A stretch of 6,419 nucleotides of DNA, taken from positions 1-6,419 of the forward strand of contig CAJOQA010000304.1 of the NCBI GenBank assembly GCA_905236465.1. The letters are read 5' to 3'. Positions 1 to 5,277 of this stretch are shown here, piece after piece. A program made the position numbers and the translations under genes. The stretch's first letter is position 1; every line of letters begins with the position of its first letter. The notes beneath the pieces were generated by a model. It was not told where the DNA came from, searched no databases, and saw nothing but the letters and a program-made list of their open reading frames with translations. This stretch comes from an uncultured Treponema sp. Its GTDB lineage: Bacteria; Spirochaetota; Spirochaetia; Treponematales; Treponemataceae.

Positions 1-1058
1 CGCATTGCTGAATGGTAAACAGGTGCCATCAAGAATGCAAAATCTGTAGTAGCCAAAAGTTCAGCTGTATTTTTAGGACTTGCATCTATTTTTATACCTA
101 AAGCCTGATAAAAATCAGCAGCCCCGCTTTTAGAAGAAACCGCCCTATTTCCGTGTTTTGCAACAGGCTGACCACAGGCTGCTGCAACAATAGCGCTTAA
201 GGATGAAATATTGAAACTTCCTTTGCAGTCACCGCCAGTTCCAACAATTTCAGCAAGTCCCTTCTTTTTTATGGGGAATTCAGTCTTTTTCTTTAAAAGA
301 ACAGATGCGCAGCCTATCATTTCACTTGTCGCAGGCCCCTTTGCTGCCATAGCAGTCAGCATAGCTGCGGTTACCCTTTCATCTAAATCGCCATCAGTTA
401 GGTTTTCCATAAAGAGGGCGGCTTCTTCTTCCGTTAAGTCCTTTCTAGCAAGTAGCTTGTTCAAGTAGGCGGCAGCGGGCAGGTTTTGTCTGCGATAATT
501 TAAGAATGCCTTAAAAATAGCATCTCCATCTTTGCTTGCAATGGATTCAGGGTGGAACTGGATTCCTTCTATAAATAGGCTTTTATGCCGGATTCCCATG
601 ATGTCTCCGTCAGCAGACCGAGCAGTAACTTCAAAATCAGCAGGTAGGGTACTTTCGTCTATTACCAAAGAATGGTAGCGGGTAAAAGAGGATTTTGTGC
701 CGGTCAGCCTGAAAAGCCCCCGACCATCTAAATCCATCTCTTCGACAACACCGTGGCATATCCGTTTTGCCTGAATTATCTTTGCGCCAAAAGCCTCTCC
801 TATAGCCTGATGACCTAGGCAGATTCCCAAAATTGGGATTTTTCCTGCAAAATACCGGATTGCGTCTTCGCTGATACCGGCTTCACTAGGGCGACCAGGG
901 CCAGGGCTTATAACCAGGCTATCGGGTGAAAGTTCTTTCAGCTCATCTAAGGTTATCTCCTTTGACCGGTATGTCCTTACCTCTTGCCCAGACAGGCGTT
1001 GCAAGGCCTGAACCACATTATATGTAAATGAATCGTAATTGTCTAAAACTAAAATCAT
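1..1058 (-). CDS. trpGD: Bifunctional anthranilate synthase glutaminase / anthranilate phosphoribosyltransferase (TrpGD fusion), 3' end beyond window
   Basis: The TrpG half takes ammonia from glutamine for TrpE; the TrpD half transfers phosphoribosyl from PRPP to anthranilate, the second step of tryptophan synthesis. I translated 352 codons from the ATG at 1058, open to the left edge. Residues 1-190 are a class I glutamine amidotransferase: the oxyanion-loop motif SPGPGRPSE is near 51-59, the nucleophile Cys80 lies in GICLGHQ, and His169 and Glu171 in FHPES complete the triad. After a short linker, TrpD begins near 195. It shows the PRPP/anthranilate motif GTGGD at 273-277, FNISS near 282, and KHGNR at 301-305 followed by SSKSGAAD. 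The TrpD half is cut near its residue 155, so the full protein should be about 530 residues, like the enterobacterial fusion. The gene lies 9 bases after trpE and is surely co-transcribed with it. No frameshift or missing catalytic residue is seen. The identification is very secure. Confidence 0.96.
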   Translation of the reverse strand, partial: MILVLDNYDSFTYNVVQALQRLSGQEVRTYRSKEITLDELKELSPDSLVISPGPGRPSEAGISEDAIRYFAGKIPILGICLGHQAIGEAFGAKIIQAKRICHGVVEEMDLDGRGLFRLTGTKSSFTRYHSLVIDESTLPADFEVTARSADGDIMGIRHKSLFIEGIQFHPESIASKDGDAIFKAFLNYRRQNLPAAAYLNKLLARKDLTEEEAALFMENLTDGDLDERVTAAMLTAMAAKGPATSEMIGCASVLLKKKTEFPIKKKGLAEIVGTGGDCKGSFNISSLSAIVAAACGQPVAKHGNRAVSSKSGAADFYQALGIKIDASPKNTAELLATTDFAFLMAPVYHSAM

Positions 1059-1064
1059 GTTATG

Positions 1065-1069
1065 CTCCT
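1065..1069 (-). promoter_or_regulatory. Ribosome binding site of trpGD overlapping the trpE stop codon
   Basis: On the minus strand, AGGAG (1069 to 1065) lies 6 bases before the trpGD ATG and shares two bases with the trpE TAG at 1070-1068. Ribosomes ending trpE therefore clear or occupy this site. This suggests translational coupling that would keep the TrpE and TrpG subunits near equal stoichiometry. The overlap is seen directly; coupling is inference. Confidence 0.75.
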
Positions 1070-2492
1070 ACTTTGAATTCTCTAAGACAGCTCGTAAAGC
1101 CCCTAACTTTTCGCAAGTCTCCTGCCATTCCCTGTCTGGATTGCTGTCGTAAACTATGCCACCACCAGCCTGCAGCGTCCAAGTGTTGCCCTGTTTTAGG
1201 GCACAGCGGATTCCAATGCAAAAGTCAAGGTCGCCGGATGCTTGCAGGTAACCGATTGCACCTGCGTAAAACTTTCTTTTTTCGCTTTCTAAACTGCTAA
1301 GTATTTCTATTGCCGAAATCTTGGGGGAACCTGAAACGGTTCCTGCGGGGAAGGCAGACCGCAAAACTTGAATTTGTTTTAAATCGGGTAAAACTTTACC
1401 TTCTACATCGCTAACCAAGTGCATTACATGGCTAAAGTATTCACAGTCCATAAAGCGGGTAACAGTAACGCTACCTGCCTGGCAGACCCTGCCTAAATCA
1501 TTTCTAGCCAGGTCTACTAACATTAAGTGCTCACTTCTTTCTTTAGGGTCAGAAAGCAGGTCTGCCTTTAGTTTTTCATCTTCCGCGGAGTTTTCTCCCC
1601 TTCTTCGGGTGCCTGCTATGGGGCGGATTGAAGCTACACCGTCCCTTACACGGACCAAGCTTTCTGGGGAAGAGCCGACCAACTGCCTGTCACCGAAGTC
1701 TAGGTAAAGAAGGTAAGGAGACGGGTTTACAGAACGTAACCTCCGGTAGATTTCCAAGGCAGATGACGCGCAGTCTAACTGCAAGCGGCGGCTGGGTACT
1801 GCCTGAAAAATATCTCCTGCGACAATGCGCTTTTTAAGTTCTGTTACCTTATACTTGTATTCTTCCTCTGACTTTGCAAGATCTGTAAGAACAGTGCAAG
1901 GTTGGCTTTCTTCTGGTGGCGAAAGATAACTAAAGTCCAGGTCATTCAAGCGGTTTTTAAGATTATCTATAGCTGCCTGCAAATCGATTTGGTGCTCATT
2001 ATAGTTGAGGGCAAAAATGTGGAGGCTTTCAGTAAAGTGATCAAAGACAATGTAGACATGGCCCACAATAAATTCGCTCTCTGGAATATTCAGGGGGTCA
2101 GTTTGGGGGGCAAGATGTATTGTGTCGCAGCGGGCACAGAATTCATAGCTTAAATAACCGATTCCACTGGCGGGGACGGGAATATTTTTTATCGGCAATT
2201 CATTTTCGCTTGCTAGGTAAAGAAGGGCATCCAGTATATCTGATTTTTTTTCCTGATTTTCAAAAGGAATTTTTTTACCTTCTACGAGGAAATAGACACC
2301 GCTTTCATCTTGGACAAGGCGAAAGGCCTCTTGCGCCAAAAGGATGGAATAGCGTTCCTTTCCCATATTAAAGCGGGCGCTTTCAAGGATTGCCTTTGCC
2401 CCTATTTTCTTTGCCAAAGACAGGGGTGTATAGCGATCACAGGGTAAGGTCAAATACTTACAGTCAAAGCGTTTATCTATATTTTCAGTCAT
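1068..2492 (-). CDS. trpE: Anthranilate synthase component I (TrpE)
   Basis: Converts chorismate plus ammonia from the TrpG subunit to anthranilate and pyruvate, the committed step of tryptophan synthesis. With the start at 2492 the protein has 474 residues, normal for TrpE. The N-terminal domain keeps an ILES element (about 35-38) at the place of the LLES motif that binds feedback tryptophan, so feedback inhibition is probable. The chorismate-binding domain shows GDIFQAVPS (226-234), GSSPES (273-278), RPIAGTRRRG (290-299), HLMLVDLARNDLGRV (322-336), FPAGTVSGSPK (381-391) and QAGGGIV (441-447). All are family signatures with no gap. An in-frame ATG at 2522 would add 10 residues, but it has no ribosome binding site and lies only about 9 bases after the predicted transcription start. 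The ATG at 2492 has GGAGG 5 bases upstream. PabB or isochorismate synthase are related folds, but the TrpG-TrpD partner directly behind it fixes the assignment. Confidence 0.96.
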   Translation of the reverse strand: MTENIDKRFDCKYLTLPCDRYTPLSLAKKIGAKAILESARFNMGKERYSILLAQEAFRLVQDESGVYFLVEGKKIPFENQEKKSDILDALLYLASENELPIKNIPVPASGIGYLSYEFCARCDTIHLAPQTDPLNIPESEFIVGHVYIVFDHFTESLHIFALNYNEHQIDLQAAIDNLKNRLNDLDFSYLSPPEESQPCTVLTDLAKSEEEYKYKVTELKKRIVAGDIFQAVPSRRLQLDCASSALEIYRRLRSVNPSPYLLYLDFGDRQLVGSSPESLVRVRDGVASIRPIAGTRRRGENSAEDEKLKADLLSDPKERSEHLMLVDLARNDLGRVCQAGSVTVTRFMDCEYFSHVMHLVSDVEGKVLPDLKQIQVLRSAFPAGTVSGSPKISAIEILSSLESEKRKFYAGAIGYLQASGDLDFCIGIRCALKQGNTWTLQAGGGIVYDSNPDREWQETCEKLGALRAVLENSK

Positions 2493-2497
2493 TGAAG

Positions 2498-2502
2498 CCT
2501 CC
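2498..2502 (-). promoter_or_regulatory. Ribosome binding site that sets the trpE start at 2492
   Basis: GGAGG on the minus strand lies 5 bases before the ATG at 2492 (MTENID...). This strong, well-spaced site decides between two in-frame ATGs. The upstream ATG at 2522 is preceded by the AT-rich promoter region with no purine-rich Shine-Dalgarno sequence. Confidence 0.8.
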
Positions 2503-2537
2503 GTTTCTTTTCGTAGTAACATTCTATTTATAGAAAC

Positions 2538-2566
2538 ACTTTACACTCTCTTTGTGTTTTTGTCAA
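2538..2566 (-). promoter_or_regulatory. Sigma70-type promoter of the trp operon
   Basis: Read on the minus strand, the -35 box is TTGACA (2566-2561, 6 of 6 to consensus), followed by a 17-base spacer and TAAAGT (2543-2538, 4 of 6). The transcript should start near 2531, giving a leader of about 40 nt before the trpE ATG at 2492. That leader has no room for a T-box, a trp leader peptide or alternative hairpins. Any transcriptional control would therefore have to act at the promoter itself. Two copies of GTTTCTAT bracket the promoter and are described under findings. Confidence 0.7.
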
Positions 2567-2589
2567 TAGAAACAATAACATTTTTTTCA

Positions 2590-2618
2590 TAGACAATCAG
2601 GGGCATTTACTATATACT
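2590..2618 (+). promoter_or_regulatory. Sigma70-type promoter of the ATC-hydrolase-like gene
   Basis: TAGACA (2590-2595, 5 of 6) and TATACT (2613-2618, 5 of 6) are separated by exactly 17 bases. Transcription should start near 2625, about 33 nt before the ATG at 2658. It is divergent from the trpE promoter; the two -35 boxes are 23 bases apart, so a regulator bound between them could affect both. Confidence 0.65.
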
Positions 2619-2657
2619 GAATAAGATATTTTCAACAAGAAAAAGTATGAGGTTGCC

Positions 2658-3278
2658 ATGAAAACGGGTGCTAAGTTTTTTTATAAAAATAAGGACTATG
2701 AAAGCGCAAATAATAGCCTGATAATAAAATACGAAAGTGCCAGGGTAGATCAAATTTGGCAGGTCGCTGAAAAAAAATATGACACTTTGCTTGAAAAGTA
2801 TAAAGGTGCATCCTTTGCAAAAAAACATCATTTAAAAAGACTGATTCCATTAACTGCTTTATATCTTACTTTAAGAGAAGATTCAGTTGACGATTGTACT
2901 GAAATAATCAGCGACCTTATAAAGGCTCAAGCCATTCAGGAAAGAAAAAAAATTTCTGCTGACACAGATAAAAATCCTTTTTTATTTATAAAACTTTTAA
3001 AGATTAAATTAAAGTTTTATTTTAGGCCAGCATCAGGTTTTTCTTTGCACTTTTTACCAGCACAAAAAAATAAGATTTTATTTGAAGAAGAAGAAAGCCT
3101 CTACAATACATTTTGCACAGAAGAAGCTTGCCCTGAACTTTCTTCCCTTTTTTACAAATTCATAGAATACAAGTATTCAGGCCTTGCAAAAATAGATTTT
3201 AAGATTAAATTAGGTGAAAAAAGTGAGTTTCTTTTTGCGGTAAGGGACAAGGACCTGTGGCCAGAAAGTGTTAGTTAG
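2658..3278 (+). CDS. L-2-amino-thiazoline-4-carboxylic acid hydrolase-like family protein
   Basis: A 206-residue cytoplasmic protein with no signal peptide or clear membrane segment. Two regions recall the ATC hydrolase family. A helical stretch at about 58-74 contains HLKRLIPLTALYLTLRE. A C-terminal block at about 153-195 has CTEEACPELSSLFYKFIEY and then a strand-rich segment ending in EFLFAV. The founding Pseudomonas enzyme opens the thiazoline ring of ATC to N-carbamoyl-cysteine on the route to L-cysteine. Most homologues elsewhere are of unknown function, so the substrate should not be assumed. The middle (about 95-125) is Lys/Phe-rich and poorly conserved in appearance. The ATG is supported by GAGG (2649-2652) 5 bases upstream. 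The gene is AT-rich like the genes to its right and unlike trpE. It is transcribed away from trpE; no terminator is visible before the methyltransferase gene 56 bases later. The family call rests on remembered motif patterns, not a search. Confidence 0.55.
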   Translation: MKTGAKFFYKNKDYESANNSLIIKYESARVDQIWQVAEKKYDTLLEKYKGASFAKKHHLKRLIPLTALYLTLREDSVDDCTEIISDLIKAQAIQERKKISADTDKNPFLFIKLLKIKLKFYFRPASGFSLHFLPAQKNKILFEEEESLYNTFCTEEACPELSSLFYKFIEYKYSGLAKIDFKIKLGEKSEFLFAVRDKDLWPESVS

Positions 3279-3303
3279 GGGAGCCAACAATTAGTCTGAC
3301 TTT

Positions 3304-3309
3304 TATAAT
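3304..3309 (+). promoter_or_regulatory. Possible -10 element ahead of the methyltransferase gene
   Basis: A perfect TATAAT lies 25 bases before the ATG at 3335, in a very AT-rich 56-base gap. No good -35 box sits 16-18 bases upstream. An alternative is CTGACT (3296-3301), 17 bases, TATAAG (3319-3324), which would give an almost leaderless transcript. The start has only a weak AAGG, so expression may also depend on read-through from the preceding gene. Confidence 0.3.
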
Positions 3310-3334
3310 TAAATATAGTATAAGGTTAAAAAAA

Positions 3335-4132
3335 ATGGAAATAAATGAGAAAAAAGATATAAATGAATTTCTCAATAAAATCATATGCGGGAAATGCGAA
3401 GATGTAATGAAAAGTATTCCTGACGAATCTGTAGATATTATTGTAACATCTCCTCCATACAATTTAAAAAATTCAACAGGGAATGGAATGAAAGATGGAC
3501 GTGGCGGAAAATGGGCCAATGCAGCCCTAATAAACGGTTACGATAATTATGATGATAATATGCCTTATGATGAATATATTGACTGGCAAAGAAATTGCTT
3601 AACAGAAATGTATAGAATTATAAAAAACAATGGAGCGATTTTTTACAACCACAAATGGAGGGTTCAAGCAGGGCTTTTGCAAGATAGGCATGAAATTTTA
3701 GAGGGGTTCCCGATTCGCCAGATAATAATTTGGAAAAGAAAGGGGGGAATAAATTTTAACCCAGGGTATTTCCTACCTACGTATGAAGTTATATATCTGA
3801 TTGCAAAACCAAAATTTAAGCTTGCCCCAAAAGCAAATAGTTATTGAGACATATGGGAATTTATGCAGGAACAAAAAAATGCACATCCAGCACCTTTTCC
3901 AGTCGCTTTAATTGACAGGATAGTTTCTTCTACAACAGGTGAAATTATTATGGATCCTTTTATGGGAAGTGGAACAACAGCAGTTGTGGCTGCGGGACTA
4001 AACCGCAATTATATTGGGATAGAGATTTCACCCATTTATTGCAAAATGGCAGAAGAAAGACTTAAAAAAAATAAAGCAAATAGTGAAGTTGCAAAATTTC
4101 ACCAACCAACCTTATTTGAGGATGTAATATGA
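3335..4132 (+). pseudogene. Type II DNA methyltransferase (beta class, probably N4-cytosine), interrupted by an in-frame TGA
   Basis: Modification half of a restriction-modification pair; it would methylate the endonuclease's site using S-adenosylmethionine. The 266-codon frame is complete except for TGA at 3845-3847 (codon 171). Catalytic motif IV, TSPPYN, is at 38-43. Motif I, DPFMGSGTTA, is at 207-216, and the motif II acidic residue is in YIGIE, about 226-230. Motif IV before motif I is the beta-class order. TSPPY favours N4-cytosine, though adenine methylation is not excluded. Around the stop the frame reads ANSY, stop, DIWEF. Relatives usually have a glycine there (SYGDIW), so one G-to-T change, GGA to TGA, explains it. 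The stop separates the catalytic motif from the AdoMet motif. An ATG at 3863 with a weak GGGA could restart translation, but the conserved DIW would then be missing from both pieces. The frame ends in ATGA, overlapping the endonuclease start. Most likely inactive. Confidence 0.85.
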
Positions 4133-4759
4133 GTACAGAATTAAAACTTATAAAAAAAGAAGAACTTATTCAAAGCTTGAAAGAGTTCGAATCTAGGGGG
4201 TGGATTGAAAATAAAAGGAGAAAAACTAATGATGGAGCCCACGGGAACCTATTAGAAGACTTATTAAACATCCCTGAAAATAATCTTCCTATTCCTAATG
4301 CCGCAGAATGGGAACTTAAGTGCCATAAAGTTGGAAGTTCTTCGCGTATTACTTTATTCCATACAGAACCATCACCTAGGGCTGCAAAAATAGTGTCTCA
4401 ATTTCTTTTACCTAACTATGGTTGGCCACATCAAAAAGCCGGTAAAGAATATCCAAAAGATGAAAAATCTTTTCGTACAACGTTAAAAGCTGATTCCTTT
4501 CAACGTGGATTTTATCTTTGTGATTGCAGAAGAAAAACGAATAAAAAGAAAGAGATATTTCCACTACTTTAAAGCCTATATGTTAAAAAACTTTAGTATT
4601 AAAAAGTTTACGGAAGCATTAAACTCTGGAAATATAGTTTTTGAATTTGATGCACGTACAGGTCATAACCATGGAACTAAATGTAGAATTGCAGAAAACC
4701 TTCTTCCGACTCTTTATGAAGAAGCCAAGATTGTGCTAGACAAGCCCCATCTTTTATAA
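4129..4759 (+). pseudogene. MvaI/BcnI-like type II restriction endonuclease, internal deletion and frameshift
   Basis: Restriction half of the pair, expected to cut unmethylated double-stranded DNA; MvaI and BcnI cut within CC-N-GG sites, but this protein's site is unknown. The first frame (4129-4572) has the family N-terminus: GWIENKRRK near 24-32, GNLLEDLL near 39-46, and the catalytic-type E-x-K at Glu62/Lys64 in EWELK. TLFHTEPSPRAAK and PNYGWPHQKAG follow. It runs to about ADSFQRGF (121-128) and then reads nonsense to a TAA at 4570-4572. The family's C-terminal part resumes in the +1 frame from about 4508 (FIFVIAEEK, then YFHYFKAYML, FDARTGHNHGTK) to TAA at 4757-4759. MvaI is 246 residues; the two pieces sum to about 210, so roughly 40-65 central residues are gone. 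This is a deletion, not a simple frameshift. MvaI's Asp50 aligns with Asn57 here, possibly a subfamily trait. The ATG overlaps the methyltransferase stop (ATGA). Probably inactive. Confidence 0.8.
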
Positions 4760-4760
4760 T

Positions 4761-4778
4761 TAAACGTTTAAACGTTTA
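4761..4778. promoter_or_regulatory. Tandem overlapping operator palindromes upstream of the arsR-type promoter
   Basis: Two copies of the 10-bp perfect palindrome TAAACGTTTA, at 4761-4770 and 4769-4778, overlap by two bases. The 18 bp together are also a perfect palindrome. They begin two bases after the endonuclease stop and lie 19 bases upstream of the arsR-type -35 box. The same 10-mer recurs at the transcription start, so operator sites for the downstream regulator are the best reading. A run of T follows (GATTTTT), so a weak terminator is a lesser alternative. Confidence 0.7.
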
Positions 4779-4796
4779 GATTTTTCAACACTGATA

Positions 4797-4825
4797 TTGA
4801 CAAATTCTTGTACTAGGTTTATTAT
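4797..4825 (+). promoter_or_regulatory. Sigma70-type promoter of the arsR-type gene
   Basis: TTGACA (4797-4802, 6 of 6), a 17-base spacer and TATTAT (4820-4825, 5 of 6) form one of the two strongest promoters in the window. The transcript should start near 4832, inside the third operator copy, leaving a leader of about 30 nt. A protein bound at that copy would block initiation directly. Confidence 0.75.
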
Positions 4826-4827
4826 TT

Positions 4828-4837
4828 TAAACGTTTA
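4828..4837. promoter_or_regulatory. Third operator palindrome, overlapping the transcription start
   Basis: TAAACGTTTA recurs here exactly, two bases after the -10 box. The copy at 4769-4778 and this one are both followed by GA, so the match is 12 bp. Their centres are 59 bp apart. This placement is classic for repression. Confidence 0.72.
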
Positions 4838-4862
4838 GAAACTTTTACGAAAGGACAATAAC

Positions 4863-5219
4863 TTGATAAATCAAGAAGAATTAAAAAGTTTGATTGAAAA
4901 ATTTAAAACTTGTGGGCCTCTTTTTATTGCTTTAGGGGATGAAGTAAGGCAGGAACTTTTACTGCAGCTTGCAATCTCTAACTTTGAAGGAATAAACGTA
5001 ACAAATCTTTCTTCTAAAACTAATTTGTCTCGGCCTGCTATATCACATCATTTAAAAGTACTTAAAGATTCAGGCTGGGTGATTCCTATAAAGAAGGGGA
5101 CTCAAATTTTTTACAGGTTAAATCTTGAAAAAAACTTAAATATTATTTCCAATGTCATTGAGGAGATAAGGGTTATAGATAAAAAGTATAGGCAATCTTT
5201 AGAAACCCATCCTCAATGA
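4863..5219 (+). CDS. ArsR-family winged helix-turn-helix transcriptional regulator, TTG start
   Basis: A 118-residue DNA-binding protein, typical size for the family, presumably acting as a homodimer. FIALGDEVRQELLLQL (about 21-36) is the usual ArsR opening. The helix-turn-helix spans about 45-68, with recognition helix SRPAISHHLKVLK (56-68). The wing is KKGTQIFYRL (77-86), followed by a dimerisation helix. The metal-sensing CxC pair in the DNA-binding region is absent; the only cysteine is Cys17. It is therefore not a standard arsenic or cadmium sensor, and its signal is unknown. The start must be TTG: the translated protein has no internal methionine, and AAAGGA (4850-4855) stands 7 bases before the TTG. 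It has its own promoter with three palindromic sites, so autorepression is likely. It follows the broken R-M pair on the same strand and could be a control gene of that cassette or an unrelated neighbour. No intact co-directional gene follows it in the window. Confidence 0.88.
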   Translation: MINQEELKSLIEKFKTCGPLFIALGDEVRQELLLQLAISNFEGINVTNLSSKTNLSRPAISHHLKVLKDSGWVIPIKKGTQIFYRLNLEKNLNIISNVIEEIRVIDKKYRQSLETHPQ

Positions 5220-5228
5220 TTTTTTTTA

Positions 5229-5272
5229 ATGGCTTCCTCTCCCGATTTTAAATCAGGTTCGGAAGTCACCAT
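5229..5272. terminator. Inverted repeat between convergent genes, terminator-like but without a proper U-tract
   Basis: Arms ATGG (5229-5232) with CCAT (5269-5272), CTTCC (5233-5237) with GGAAG (5261-5265), and CCCGAT (5241-5246) with ATCAGG (5252-5257) form a broken hairpin. It has a 3-base bulge and one inner mismatch. The mismatch becomes a G-T wobble on the minus strand, so the stem is better in transcripts of the U32 gene, which ends 5 bases away. An eight-T run (5220-5227) lies on the wrong side for a textbook terminator in either direction. A bidirectional termination or 3'-end-stabilising role is inferred from the convergent setting. Confidence 0.4.
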
Positions 5273-5277
5273 TTGTG

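Noticed and set aside
1028..1300. Plus-strand reading frames over trpE and trpGD (e.g. 211-468, 1028-1300, 1628-1837, 1902-2153, 2120-2371)
   Set aside because: They lie opposite clearly conserved trp genes, have no recognisable motifs and no supporting ribosome binding sites; they are shadows.
3271..3519. Minus-strand 82-residue frame opposite the methyltransferase start, and similar shadows at 2610-2831 and 5435-5638
   Set aside because: Composition is that of an antisense to a coding region, and the real frames on the other strand carry family motifs.
3845..3847. Recoding of UGA as glycine (as in Gracilibacteria/SR1) or as selenocysteine
   Set aside because: No other long gene in the window has an in-frame TGA, and the arsR-type gene uses TGA as its stop. 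No SECIS-like structure or Cys-aligned position fits; the expected residue is Gly, one base away.
3863..4132. Functional split methyltransferase with the second part started at ATG 3863
   Set aside because: Natural split methyltransferases exist. Here the second piece lies in the same frame with only a weak GGGA, and the conserved DIW segment would be left out of both parts. A nonsense mutation is simpler.
4129..4572. Truncated endonuclease read as a genuine 147-residue protein
   Set aside because: The last 18 or so residues after SFQRGF match no family pattern, and the family C-terminus continues at once in the next frame.
4761..4785. Rho-independent terminator for the R-M operon formed by the TAAACGTTTA repeats and the following T run
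   Set aside because: The stem would be very AT-rich and weak, and the same 10-mer recurs at the arsR-type transcription start, which fits an operator better. A minor termination effect is not excluded.
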